Origin: Channa striata
Taxonomy: Eukaryota > Chordata > Actinopteri > Anabantiformes > Channidae
Reading direction: 5' to 3'
Length of the DNA: 64,000 bases
Assembly: GCA_033026295.1 (NCBI GenBank)
Contig: CM065173.1
Coordinates: 13,764,517 to 13,828,516 of the forward strand
The translations under genes were made by a program, and so were the position numbers. This document shows, piece by piece, positions 32,141 to 45,099 of the stretch (the first letter of the stretch is position 1; each line of letters begins with the position of its first letter). Below the pieces are notes generated by a model. The model was given only the letters and a program-made list of their open reading frames with translations. It ran no database searches and was not told the origin of the DNA.

Positions 32141-34140
32141 CTTTGACTCCTGATGGTGTCGTCAGATGTGCCCAGCTGGCACAGTGAGCAGCTCAGGTGG
32201 CACCGGCAGCAAGGAGGTTCCCACGATGGGGCTTAGGGGTACAGGTGTCCTGGGAGAATGAGGGTGGCCCGGGGCAAGGAGGGGTGAAGCACTGGCCCAT
32301 AGCTCACCTCAATGGAGGGATCCCAGGGGCCAACTCAATAGCCTGGGTTCCACTTGATGGAGAGAGAAAGGAGCATTTCAGCCGCTGCCCAGCAGGAAAG
32401 ATCTGGTTGTGGGAGACCTCTTTCAGGACTCACTGTTTGTCTGAAGGCTGTCACAGCAGATGAGTACTCAGCAAACAGCGTGAACAAGGATTTGAACCAG
32501 AAAACCAACAGAGCCTTGACAATATTGTGATTGGGCCTTGTCTCTTTAGAGGGGGCTGAAAGCCGAATTGAGAGCAGTAACAAGTGCACATTCAGAGCAG
32601 GACGGGGATGCCTTTGGGTTGTGTTTTATGGTTCTGGGGCTTGTATGTGGTGGATAAAGGAAAATCATGTTAATCTCCCTTTTCTCTCAGCTAAAAGCAA
32701 AATGAGATTGAACCCGTGGCACTAATGGTCGGACCAAAGTCTTACAAAGTCAGTGTTCAGTCTTGTAAATTAAAGCATGAATGAGATCTGAGCAGTGGCT
32801 TTGACCAAAACATTATTTAAACACTCGGTAGATTTCATTGTTCTGTGGTTTTCCAGTGTATGCCCCTTAAAAATACACATGCCAACACATTTGCATGCAT
32901 ACACATATCTACACGTACCTGCTTGTTCTCACTGTGATTCACACGGACACAAACATACCTTTTTTTGTTTCTTTGCCACCAGGTTTCTGCCCTGACGAAA
33001 GATTAGATGAAAAGCTGCAGCTCATACCTGTGAGGAAATGAGAAGGTAACTGTATTAATACCATAAACGTGCTGCTCTACCTAAAGACACTTATATGCAG
33101 AACTTGTGTTCCTCTAATGTTTGAAATATTTCAAAATTTATTATGGGGTTCGAAACCTGATTTTGAATTTTGACTAGTGCATTTTAACACAAACAGGTCT
33201 GATAATGTCTAAACATCAGCCACTGACGACAAACAGAATGAGGTGAATTAGATTACACATAAAACCAAAGCAATTTTCTGCTTCCGTTTTGTTTCCTCTC
33301 TGACTTTGTATACATTTATCGACCTATTTATCCATTTGATGGCGAGTGAGAGGGCCATACAAAAAGCAATGTTGTCTTTTGGAGGAGTTGGACTAACTTT
33401 GAAGGTTTCTGAAGAGAGAGGCTTGTGATGGAATGGGCCGGGAAGGACTGTGACTTCTCCATTGAGAGTGGAGGGGCACGCTGGATTAGCTTGATTTGCC
33501 TGTGAATGGGAGCTTTCCATTATTCTTGTTAGGGAGCTGTCACATCGAATTGAGAAAGTGAAAACCTCCTTTTATCAACCTTTTCCAAGTGAAACTGAAC
33601 AGGCAATCAATAACTGAATTCAAGCCCAGGGAAAAGTCAAGCAGAATGATATGGGTCTGTTATAAAGGGGGTATTTGTCAAACTGCTAATGGGAAAAAGC
33701 GGATAACTGATGTAATATTGGCTCCTGATGCTGTTGAGTATAACAGAAAACTGAAAATAAAGAAATGAAGTCATTGCAGCACAAATAAAATTAGAGACTC
33801 TTTAGTACTAGTAATAAAAAGGTAATTATGCTTTGATCACAACAATGCAAGTCCGACAACAACCTCTGCTTGTCCGGCTGTCACTAACAGTACTAATGTA
33901 CTGTATGATGAGTTAAATAGCATTTATGTTAAACAAATGCAATAAATCTCCGACAAACAAATAGAAAGAAATGGATTGTGTTTTCTAAAAACGCAACAAG
34001 AAAAAAAGTATTTTTGAAAAAGTAATTTTGAGACATTATAACTTATGCATAGACTGGCATGAATATTGATAGGATGTTACCACAAATTGCATTTTTAAAA
34101 TTGAAAGTATACGCGTTATGATTATGATAATTTTGCAATG
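32141..34140. other. intergenic, no gene recognised
   Basis: Unique sequence. The part 33330-33740 has a compact, repeat-free texture similar to the regulatory candidates. The rest is ordinary AT-rich DNA. Confidence 0.4.
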
Positions 34141-34173
34141 AGTTCATAATAAAACCCTCTGTTTCAAGGCCAA

Positions 34174-34443
34174 ACAATCTGGGAGTGGCTCACTTTTTAT
34201 TATATGAATGACACCATATTGTTTTGGGGTTTCATTATATTGACCTTATTGTGCCATTGTGCTTGTTCTGACACCATGATAATGCCTGAATACAGAGGGA
34301 ATTATGCTCTGTATAAATAGGTCCCATAGTCAAGGATTGCTTCAATTATCCCTCTACACATTGACGACACGGACAGAATAAAAACTAAAGCCTTAGTCCA
34401 AGCTGGTCTCAAGGCACTCTTCAAACATTGTTTTGGCCATTGT
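34174..34443. promoter_or_regulatory. SOX-motif cluster, candidate enhancer
   Basis: Six ACAAT/ATTGT cores occur in 270 bp (34174, 34218, 34248, 34256, 34427 and 34439). Several have good flanks: ATATTGTTTTGG, CCATTGTGC, ACATTGTTTTGG, CCATTGTC. About 0.5-1 would be expected by chance. Binding by SOX proteins is inference. Confidence 0.35.
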
Positions 34444-34449
34444 CAGAGG

Positions 34450-35059
34450 GGCAGAGGAACATCATCAACATCAATGGGACGAGAGAAAAGAAATACATTT
34501 ATTTGATACTTTATCCTCTTTTAAAGAATCAAAGTATTATTTGAGAAAAATAAATAAATGGATATGGTTATTTATTGTTTAATTGTTTCATTTAAAGAAT
34601 TTCTCTTTAGAAGAGAAACTTCAGCTCTTTGCAACCACTTTAAAACAAGTTTATTTTCCTATGTTTCACAAAAAGTATTTATATCTAATATTTGCAGCAA
34701 TTTTCTAACATATTACATTCAGCGATAATTATAGGCAAAGGGCTTCCTGCACATAGAAACCATTAATCAACAAATTTTCTCATATTGCTGCCCCCAATTT
34801 TTACGCTGGCTGGAGAAAATGAATCGGATCATTTGGCCTCATCAATCAATTTGGTAATTGATGTCTCAATCTTTATACAGTTAATTGAGCACCTTGATTG
34901 TTGCCTATCATTGTTCAAAGCTCTCTCTCTCGCTCTGTCTCTCACTCTCCCCCTCAGTAGATGTTTTTTTTAAAGTGAATGGATTTTGTTATAAAATTCT
35001 AATACCACCTTGCTAAATATGTATAAACATTATAAATCAAAAAATGTTTTAGATTTTTG
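34450..35059. other. intergenic, AT-rich, no feature
   Basis: Nothing beyond a CT-rich run at 34921-34952. Confidence 0.5.
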
Positions 35060-35960
35060 TTCAGAAAAACTAACAATCAGTAATAACACAATAGTCTAAC
35101 GATTTTGTTGAACGCTTCACATTCCTGCCAAAAAGAGTATTTGAGGTTTTCATCATAATTGTCACCCATCCATCTTCTGTGCACAGTGAGATGATAACCG
35201 GCTATGAAAAATGAGTCATGTAATGAGCGTCTCACCTCTGAGTGGTAACCAGGTTCACAGCCCTCTGTGGAACAGCAATTCCCCATTTATTCCACTCCAG
35301 CGTCTTTTCTCCACTTAATACACCACTCTTACCTTCACGTCTTCTCGTAACAAATCCCCCCTTTTCATTACAGGCAGTTCTGACATTAGTTACACGCTGA
35401 AGCCCCAAGGCCAGGCGGCTGAGAGGCTGCAGAGGCCACGGGCTCTCACATAGACTGAACACCTCTACCTTAGGTGTAGGATAGCAGATAGGACTGTGGG
35501 GACCTTGGGGGTAGAGTCCTTAATTGAGTTACAGAATACTTTAATTGCGACTGTTTCCCACATTCCGCTCCACACACAATATGAGCCAACAAGGGGAGAA
35601 AAACACTCAGTTCCAGCCCCGGAGTGCAGCTGTGAGGCAATTATCATCAAGCACCCCTGCATCTGTGTACAAACAATCCCACAGCTGCTGGCATTGATAC
35701 TGTATATGCAGAGAAGTGCGGAGAAAGCCCAGGTTGACCCCAGGGCTTCAGTGTTACCTCAAAGACCGTCACCTATTCATCTGGGAGGTATTTTTGACGC
35801 CTTTGAACACTTGATCTGTTTACAGCTTCAGTCAGCTGTCACACGCTGTTTACCGCAGTGTGCGCTCATTGTTGATAGAGAACATTGTATAAATGTTTGT
35901 CTCGTTGCAGAAAATGAGAGAAATAGAAATAATTAAGTGCCAAATGTAGCACATGTCTAC
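35060..35960. promoter_or_regulatory. candidate conserved noncoding block
   Basis: It is repeat-free and even in composition, with GCGCTCATTGTTGATAG and GAACATTGTATAAATG (SOX-like) near 35865-35895 and TTAATTGAGTTAC near 35520. A 146-codon frame at 35496-35936 overlaps it, but it resembles no family and has an equally long counter-frame, so I do not call it coding. Confidence 0.27.
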
Positions 35961-36639
35961 AGGGTGAATTCCCACTTGTGTAATGGCAGCTTTTTAATAA
36001 ATATGTGTAAAGCAAATTAAGCCTCAAAAGCTTTCTTCTTTATTCCCTTTTTAGTATTTTAAAGATCGGGAGCACAGCCTTATTCCACATCACGTATATC
36101 ACACGCATCAGCTTGTTCCACCTCTTCCCTGGTGCAGTAATGTATGCTGTTTACTCACCATGAAAAACTCAAACCCTAGACTTTGTGTATTAAAGCTATA
36201 GCTTTCGATCATTCCATTCAACAGAAGCTCTTTTGTGCATCATTGTTTACACATTTCCCAGAAATTCAGTGTGAATACAGAATATTTGGTTTCTATTGAA
36301 ACTCCACTTTGAATTTTAAAAGGCGTGGGTTCGAGCTATGTTTTGTTGCACTCTAAACACTGAGCTGCTTGCAGTTCAACAAGATTTACAGTTTGCAAAA
36401 ATTGTTGCATATAATAACATACATATAATACATTCATCCATATAGATGCACATGCTTCAGTAAATTATTGTTTTTTTTTTACAATCTACATAGCTCTACC
36501 TACATTTTGCATTACATACACTTTGAAAAATGTTGTGTTTGCAATCACTGTGGGCGTATGTGTGTCTAGGCAAGATGGATGTGTGTGACCAAAAATGTGA
36601 GTGGGCTAGTGAGAGTGAGTGAGTGGGCTTATTTGTGAG
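35961..36639. other. intergenic, no feature recognised
   Basis: AT-rich DNA with a T-run at 36471-36480 and GTGAGTGA words near 36600-36640. Confidence 0.5.
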
Positions 36640-38520
36640 ATCAGCGTGACTGTGAGTGCCACTGTGGGATAGAAGGGAGATGCAGGATGACTTTATGACA
36701 CTGAGGGGACAGGATCAGGGGCAGAAACAGAGAAGGCCCGGCGGAGGTGGAGGTGGTGTGGGGAAAAGGGCAGCCCTAGCTGTCAGCTCTGAGGGGCTGC
36801 TGGAAGACTCAGCGGGAGCCCAGCTTGGCCCCCGGGATGCCTTGTCACCACGGCGAGACCTTGGAATGCACCAACACACAATGAGCTCCCGGGGCTCAGA
36901 GGGCACTCCGATTTGATAACCACATTAAAGTCCTAGCAACATCTGTTGGGGTGTAGGAGAAAGGCCTACTGGCAGGCTGTAACCCCCCGAAACTGGGATC
37001 ATTAACCCTGAGCCCTGTGAGAGAAGGAGGACAACAGCCCTCTATTTGTCAGCCGCCCTGCACAGGGCTGCAGGGGCTAATATTTTACTAAAAACAGCGT
37101 GAGAAGAGAAGCAGCCTAGGGCGCCATGGAGAGCACTTCTTCACACTTTACACATTAGCAGAAAAATACTGTCTGTTTTAGTTTATGTAACCGCCAAAAT
37201 AACATTTGCATAGCTGCCAAAGTGGAGGCCTTCTGAGTGAGCACTGATTTACATAATATCGATCAAATAGGCACACTTGTCTTTGTCTCAAACTTTGAAT
37301 TTTGTATAATTTTTAAAAGTAAACATGAAAACTAATCACAAAACATCTTAAAATCTAATAAATGAGGAGTAGAGACTGACATTATGTAAATGTCATATGT
37401 TCTACACAGGATATTATTGCAGAATATTATTTTCCACACTAATTTGTTGATGTGCTTGCTCAGAGGAAGGGGACAAAGTTGATCAAGGATGGAGAAATAA
37501 CAGGTGTCCTGTCACAAAGGCACGTCTCAGGCTCCAGGATGCTGTGGTGCTTCGTGGGTCAGCGCCAAGCCTCATCCACCTCCACAGGTTTCAAAGCGAA
37601 GGCCACCTCTCTGTAATGAATAATTAAGGAAACAAAAGACCCCGAGAGGGTGAGAGGGTGGAGGAGGAGGGGAGAGCTTTGGAGGACCTAATGCAACTGG
37701 GCCAGATGCATCGGGGAAAGCTGAGGTTTTTGCCCCTCAGCTTCATAGAAAACATCATCCTAAATGTATTCCCTGGAGATAAGGGCCTGCAGGAGGTGCC
37801 CCCAATGCACAGGGCCCTCAAGTGCCTCCACACAAGTAATCCCATTCACTGCAGCTCATTACATGGGCAATTAAGTGCTGGGGTGGAGGAGCAGGGTGGG
37901 GTGGGGAGCACGATTGCATAGAAGTGTGTATGTGCGTGTGTGTAAGTGTATGGGGGGGGTAACGAAGGCCCATCATTGGGTTTTAAGGATCGAAACCCCC
38001 ACCAATCCAATCCGCCGTTGCCCAGCTTTGGCTCTGCTCACTGAGCCACCCCTCCCCGCTCCTTCACCTGGGCTGGGTCTCTGTGGACACCTGCCTCTCC
38101 TAATGAAGATCCATAGCTTCATTTCCATTTCTGGAGTCATATCAGAGACTGCCAAGCACAAAACAACCCTGTTTTCTTCAGAGGCCTAGAGAGCCGCATA
38201 GAATGACATGGCTAAGTGCTCTGGCAGAGCAGGGCAGCTGTGGAGCCTGAAAATAGGATTTGGTTGGGGGGTTCTGAAGTGGGGGGCTCGGATGGAGAGG
38301 ACCTGATGTTTGGATTGGCCACAATGGTAACCGTGTGCTACCTTAGCAGCTCCTTGCCACTAATGAGGCTTTCTGTGGAGATGGCAGAGGAGAGGAAAGG
38401 GCACAAGGAGGTGGAAAGGAGGAGAATAGAGGCACAGTGTACCACTACACACCTACCTCACACACTGCTTTCACCTTCTGCGCTGATAACACTATGCTCA
38501 GCTGTTGAGGACACATAGCA
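36640..38520. promoter_or_regulatory. GC-balanced candidate regulatory blocks
   Basis: Two compact blocks, 36650-37110 and 37440-38200, stand out from AT-rich neighbours. The second contains CATTACATGGGCAATTAAGTG (near 37858), with overlapping homeodomain cores. Frames up to 104 codons on both strands are of similar quality, so none is credible as protein. Regulatory function is inferred. Confidence 0.25.
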
Positions 38521-40380
38521 AAAATCCACTGTAATACACAGATAGCACACACAGAGGCGTCAAAACTCACACGGTGTAATCCATGGCTTACTTAATATTT
38601 CCACCTTACATTCATCTTAGAAACTGGCTTTGCTCCACTATTTATTAGTACAGAGATGAATATGTTTGTTTTTTGATTACTGATTTTTTATAAAATCACG
38701 AATAATCAGACTACTAAACAGCCTAAAACACGTTCATTTGCCTATTAAAACACAGTCCTCAGCACTGTGCATAAATTGTATATTCTTGCTTTTGAAAAAC
38801 TATGATTGATCAGCCGTGGGCTGCCCCCACCCAAAGCTGTTACCCTCCGTGGAACGCGTGCGTGTGTGTGTGTCTTTCAATACAGTGGTCGAGGCTGCGC
38901 TTGTTAACACGTTCTAGCTCACTGACTCCTCTCAGCACCCGAGGGTAGGGCCTCGAAGCTGAGCCAGGTAAGGAAGAGGAAGAGAGAAGGAAAACAAACA
39001 GGGTGACACTTGCAGCCATGTCACAGCCGCCTGCTCCAATGACACCTGAGAGAATAGTGCCCGGGTGCGACAGCCTATTTTCTTCGGTCAACAAACAAAC
39101 TTGACAAACATGAAAGTCCGTGTTATACCCGAGCGGTTAACTGTAGTGATGGGAGTAAAGACAGAAACAAAAAGGTCAGGTGTAAATTTAAGTGGCATGA
39201 AGTCCTGAGGAGCCATCAGATGTGGGCGAAAGTCTGAAACATCTGGCCCTTGTTTAAAAAAAGGTTGTGTTTAGCAACCGTGTAAAAAACTAAACAAAAG
39301 CAGGTCAAAGCATGAGGCATAAGGTAAGCTGTGTGTGTGTGTGTGTGTGTGTTTGTGGGGGGGTGGAGTCTGATGTTGTTGGGGTGGCGAGGTGGAGGGG
39401 GATATGTGAGGATTGGGCATGGTGTCATTTTGCAGGCCCCTCAGCACTCACCTGGAACAGAGCACTTCCCCTCCCCGAGTCTTATCAGTTCCCAAAGGAA
39501 ATACCTGCTGCAGGTAAACACGACCCTTTGACCCCTCGGCCATCTACTTTGCCCAATTCTGTCACTGTCCTGAGACTGTCTCTCTGTCTAAATCCAAGGA
39601 TTATGTCTACCTCAGCCCCGGCATCCAGCTCTCAGCACAGTGCACACAGTTTGAAGTCTTCTGACAAACCCCCCCTGGCCCCTCCAACAACCTTAGATGT
39701 TGTTCTTCATGCACTGGTGAGGAAACCTTTATCCCCTCTGACCCCCCCACCACCACCATTCCCTCTGTCTCAAATTTAATCTTATCTACATATCACCAGG
39801 TGTAACCAAATATCCCTCTTATCAACCGAGGTGTCTCCATCTCTGTTTTGCATTGTCACAGGAGTGATTTATTCGGAGGAAACTGAATATAAATATGTCA
39901 TATGTCACAGGAAATGTGTGGTATTTGGAAGTTATCTTCATTAGGTTACGAGGAACATGATGAATTTTCAAAGTGATCATATTAAAGAATGATTGTAATT
40001 AAAATGGAGAAGTATACTTTTAATGACTTTCGAGTGTAATTAATTTTTCTGCAGTATCTGTAACAGAGTTTCTAATAAATGTGGGGGTGGTGATTTATTT
40101 TTAATTACTTCCTTAACAATTTGAAATAAGAGTTTTTCTATGAAATATGACATAGCGAGTGATCATTGTGAGTAACTGCCACACCCTGTTTATTTTATAG
40201 ATGACACATATATGTCCATGTGCTTGGGCACTCAAAAGTGCAAACTAATAATAAAAAAAATAAATACAACATGGGTTGTATGCGTGAGGGTTGTCATATA
40301 TTCATGAAATGGCAGCATTGATTCAAAAGCTGAAGATAACTTTCATTGTCCCATAAATGAAAGTATCACACCTTATAGTA
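38521..40380. other. intergenic with AT-rich homeodomain-like tract
   Basis: It holds a GT-repeat at 39331-39352. From 39980 to 40200 many TAATTA/ATTAAT cores occur (GTAATTAAAATGG, GTGTAATTAATTTTTC, TTTTTAATTACTTCC). The rest is unremarkable. Confidence 0.35.
39331..39352. repeat. GT microsatellite
   Basis: Perfect (GT)11, followed by a G-tract. Confidence 0.95.
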
Positions 40381-41408
40381 GAAACAGGAGTGTGTTCAAA
40401 CTTGTTCTCCCAGTCTTGCATGGTGTTGATGGGAAGAGGCACTGCTGATACTCCTGGAAAGGAGACCATCTCCCAAGGGACGGCTGGCTCTGTTTAGAAA
40501 GAGGCTAAATTCCCACAATTCACTGTCTGCCTTCAAGAGCGAGGGCCAGGCCACAGGGCACAGCCAACCCGGCCCACCGTGGCCATTCCATCCCTCTTCA
40601 CTACCTCCTTCCCCACCAGGGTCAGGGTTGCTCTCTCACCCCCCCGGGCCAACTACACCTCCCCCTCTGCCCATCCCCCACTGTCACCCGAGCCACACAG
40701 GTAAATGCTTGACTTTATTTGATGGATGCGGTTTCCCACGGCGACAGTGATGCACGCAGGGCCAGAAACCCTCCCCCTGGTGGAGTCTGGAGCTGGAGTG
40801 GCGATTCAGCACTGATAACCTCGCTGGCGCACCCCTTCTGAGCAGGGGCAAGGGAAACTGGAGAGGACAAGACATCCTGTGTGACACACCTGAGTGTACA
40901 GCTCATCAGCCTGAAACAAAGGGAGCTCCATTCTGAAACCAGAACACTGCACCTATCATAAGATACTCAGTGAAATGAATGGATATATATTCTGTGTGCA
41001 TGTGCTTGCAAATATATATATGCTATACTAGCTTGACATTATATTGATATATATATATATATGCACAAATTTATCATAGCTAAAGTTACTTTTCCTGCTG
41101 GAAAACTGAAACACATGGGGTTAAGGGCTGTAAGTATCTACTTTAATTAATAAAAAATGATGTTTTTGTTCTTTGACAACCCATGCTGCTCTCCCCTCCT
41201 CTTTCCTCCCCATTATTAGCAGATAGCGCTACATTAGAGATAAGCAGGACAATGGTTGGGGTGAAGGCCTGAATCACAGTTGTTTCTTATCTCTCACCTC
41301 ATCTGCAGCCAGCGGTGTCTCTGTTAGAGGATGTTGTTAACCAAGTCAAACACTGAAACATCCTGTGGCATCACCCTGCCTATACAGCCCACAGCCCCAC
41401 ACCCCCTG

Positions 41409-41464
41409 TCACACACACACACACACACACACATTCACACGCACACACACACACACACACACAC
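41409..41464. repeat. CA microsatellite
   Basis: (CA)n interrupted by TTCACACG. Confidence 0.95.
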
Positions 41465-41800
41465 CTCTCCTTCACGGCAATTCACACTTGGCTGAGGCCT
41501 GACCACTGTGGATCCTTTACAGGTACTTGGATGCTGTTTGCTGAGGGGAGGAGATCTTTCTGATGGGAGGCTTGAATTGCTTAAAGGTTCAAACCAAATT
41601 AAACCAAGCCAAAACATGCATTATTATATATTATGAATATTAAAGAATAGTGTTTAGGTTGATGAAGTAAGTAAAGTAGACTAAATGTGTCAAATAAAAT
41701 AAATGAGTTAAAAGGCAAATTAAGTCAGAGTAAAGGTCTGAGTATGACTCTTCTGATCAACTTTACCGTACTGGCCCTTAAAATACTGACACGATTGCAC

Positions 41801-41837
41801 TCACACACACGAACACACACACACACACACACACACA
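41801..41837. repeat. CA microsatellite
   Basis: (CA)n with a CGAACA interruption. Confidence 0.95.
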
Positions 41838-43129
41838 TCTCCTCTGTAAAGGGAGGAAGCCCTGGTGCAGGCAGGTTAATATCAGGAGCACTTGACAACA
41901 ATGGTGTGTTATGAGGTGCTGCAGCGGTAATAAGGTCTTTGTTGGGACTTTAGAGCACAGCCACATCACATCATTACTCATCCTGGGAGACCGGTTGCCA
42001 GTCGGCATGGCAACCGGGACTTGGCTGAAGCCAGAAGCAAGACCAGAATCTAAATGCCCGGAGAGGGAACACACACACAAAGAATGTTCTAGTGGATGGA
42101 AAAAGTTTAGAAGTGGCCACTGTGACCCCAGACCACAGCCTGGGAGATGGGATAGAGTTGATCTAAAACTCAACAAGGTAAAAGAAAATATTATGTTCAC
42201 CGTAAAATCAACCTTCACATGAGATGTGATGAGGAAGTTGCTCACTGAATTGTAAATTACATTTCACAGCAGGATTGAATTTAATCTAATATATTTGTAC
42301 ATAAATTTTCACATCACTTCAAAAATAAACTCCAGTATAGTTAAGATAAGCTCGACTGAATGGATTATCCAATGAAACAGGAAATGGATTCAATTCTGCC
42401 CTCTTTCATTTCCATCGGCACCCGCACTGAGCGAGTGAATGGACAGATTAGGACTGGGAAATGCAGTCAGTGGAGGTATGCAGCGGTGTGAGAGTTTTAT
42501 CCTGCAGGTTGTTCGGTGTGTTGGGGCAGTGAGGAGCGGTCAGCAGCTGCTGCCTGGCCTAGGTCCCATAGTTCCCAGGCTGGGGGGATTGACAGGCCAG
42601 TAATAAAATCAGGCGCCCTGGTTGGGCTGTGTGCGGCCCATTGTTCGCTCAGCAAGGCCCACGGCTGCTGTTTACTTTCTCCCATATGCATTATTCAACG
42701 GCACAGGAGCTCCCGGAGAAAGGGGCCCCATTCAGGGATCCTCTTGCCCTTGTTTTGTTTTGCTAATTTTGAATTAAAATAAACCATCTCTCGCCAGTGC
42801 CATGGCTGAGTGGGGAAAGAGAGAGGGACACTGTCCCTGCCATTTGGGCCATCTGAGGAGATTAGACCCAATGTATAAACGAGAATAAAGTGGGATGTAT
42901 CATTTATACTGTCAGTGATATGTTTTTCAATAGTAGGATTTAAATGGAGACAATCAAAGGACTTTCTGTTTCACTTGTGAACATACGCTGGTGTCTTGTT
43001 CTGTTATTGTTATTGAACATGTCCCCTGGGCATGGCCTGATTTTTTTATCAACCGGATTCAATATGTAAACAAAAATCAAATACAGTCAGTTGTGTTTTC
43101 GCATCAGTCAACAAGTGCGCTTTTGTTTT

Positions 43130-43830
43130 CTTGAATCACATTAGGAATTTCGCCCTTGAGGTTGCAACAGCAGGATTCCCATATGGTAAGGAAAAGTGCG
43201 AACTAATCACAGAGACAATAACTTTTCAATAATGAGTCCCAGAGGTCATTAAACGGAGGCAGCCAGGGCAGCCTGGACTAATCAATAAGTCCAGTGATAG
43301 CTCTCTTTTTTAACTGCCTCTTTCACACAGGAGGGGGCTGAACCAACTTTGTGGAGTGCAGGGACAGATGCGGTGACAGTGGGGAAGTAGCCGAGTTAAA
43401 GATTCACCACACATCTGTCGCTTCGGTCGGGGCAGCAGCTCGCGGTCTGCCCCCGCTGACAGCCGGCCTGCCGGCCTGACACCATGCCTACCTGTGGCTG
43501 GGTTTGGGCTGCTGCTAAGCTTTGCCATCTGCCTCTCCTTTGAGGTCTCTGCTTGGTTGATTCCCAAAATGTCCTTTTAATTCCTCACCTCACCCTCTCT
43601 TATTCTATTTCAATTTTCATATTATGTAAATTCCCGCTAAACCCCCTATGACACACATAAACACCTGATATCTCACTTCCTCTACAACGATCTCTTTAAA
43701 AGAATTCTGGAAAGCAATCCAATTGGCCGGCTCCCAAAGCCCTCACTCTCGTTACCTGTCAAATGATGATAATTACAGAGTTTAGCAGCAACCTGTTGTA
43801 ACCTGTTTTGGCTCTAACAGCGGCCATCAT
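43130..43830. promoter_or_regulatory. candidate conserved noncoding block
   Basis: It has AATCACAGAGACAATAAC (SOX-like ACAATAA), GGTCATTAAACGG and the inverted repeat TGGACTAATCAATAAGTCCA at 43274-43293, and then a GC-rich part with GCCGGCCTGCCGGCCTG at about 43462. No credible exon. Confidence 0.27.
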
Positions 43831-44484
43831 TCATTGAACAAAATGATTTGCCACAGCATATGCAATACATGCATGTCATCATGTATACTATCAACTGAGG
43901 ATCTGCTTCTGTCTGTAAAGACAAATGGTTTCTTTCTGGTGGCGGATCCACACTAGCCTGTTAGTGCCTGGTAAGTGGGGATGTGAATGTGGAGGGCCTC
44001 TTGGCTTGGCTGGACACAGTGTGTTCCCCCGCTGGGTGCAGGTGAGCTCTCAATGCAGCCCTCAGCACCTGCCCTCTTTGTTCCCTTGTTGATGGCTTTA
44101 TGGTGTGAAGGGGATCCGTCTGTCTGGCTCTCATAAAGCCAGCGGCGCGAGGCCTAGTAAAAGCTACACTGCTGCCAGGGCATTGTGTGGGGCCCCCATG
44201 GCTCCCAGGGTGACCCCAGCAGGCAGTAAGGGAGCCGTGTACAGCACCCACAGCAGCTCAGCCACGTACTTCCAGCATACATGCATGTGGACATTTACAT
44301 GAAGACAAACAAATGCATTTAATAAAACCCATGCACACACACCAAGGTTCACCAGAGCCACAGAACGTGCCCTCACAGTGTACAGCTCCAGCACAACACA
44401 ACTTTGGTTTGGTCTTTGCACCACGCCACTGTAGCATTACAAACACATATCAGCTGAAGCCTAAAAAGTCTAATAGCTACTGAA

Positions 44485-44880
44485 GGTGTGGAAGGTGTAC
44501 ATTTACTCACGTACTGAACTGAAAACACACTTTTAAAGCACTCACGTGCTACCGTTTTATGTTTCTACATCACTCATTTCAGAGAGCACTGCTTTTAGTC
44601 AGGTACATTTTTGACACCAGTTCCTTTACAGATTATGATATAATGTACTAAAACTTGTGTAACTACTATATAATAAATTTAACTTAAAAATAACTTAAAC
44701 ACATTTAAAATAAAGGCAGAACCAATAAAAAAAACAGAATATAATACATAAAAATACAACAATGTAACAGACTGAAAGGAGACCTTTTCATTTGTGAGGT
44801 GATGTAAGTATTTACATTTTCATTTTGAAAATTTTAATATGTGGTACTTTCACCTTGACATGGGTTGGCAAAAGAAAAAG
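44485..44880 (+). repeat. diverged teleost repeat (GTACATTTACTCAAGTAC family)
   Basis: The words GTACATTTACTCACGTACTG, CATTTCAGAGAG, CTTTACAGATTATGAT and GGTACTTTCACC occur in the order of a common fish interspersed repeat with heavy substitution. Confidence 0.5.
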
Positions 44881-45099
44881 TGAGTAAAATTTCTCACTAT
44901 TTCTGCACCACTTATATAAAAATAAGTTTAAAAAAAAACCATCCTTTTTAACATTTCTGTGTAATCAGTTCATGGGAGTTCGGGTCAAGTAGCAAAGACA
45001 AACTTGCATTTAAGGGCTCGTAAAACAGTATTTATGCAGAGATATTAAACAAAGTACTTCTCAATAGTAAGGCTGTAATCCGGTATGTTGAAACCTTCA

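Larger units (their letters stand above)
40381..42870. other. intergenic with microsatellites and GC-balanced stretches
   Basis: It contains an (AT)n at 41045-41062 and two CA repeats. The stretches 40390-40920 and 42400-42860 are repeat-free and GC-balanced. No gene seen. Confidence 0.4.

Noticed and set aside
35496..35936. 146-codon plus-strand frame
   Set aside because: It has no recognisable domain, a similar frame on the opposite strand and no promoter or splice signals.
39312..39779. 155-codon plus-strand frame
   Set aside because: It starts inside a GT repeat and ends in a proline/serine-rich low-complexity tail. Composition artefact.
41778..42245. 155-codon minus-strand frame
   Set aside because: It runs into the CA repeat (Cys/Val repeats) and resembles no protein.
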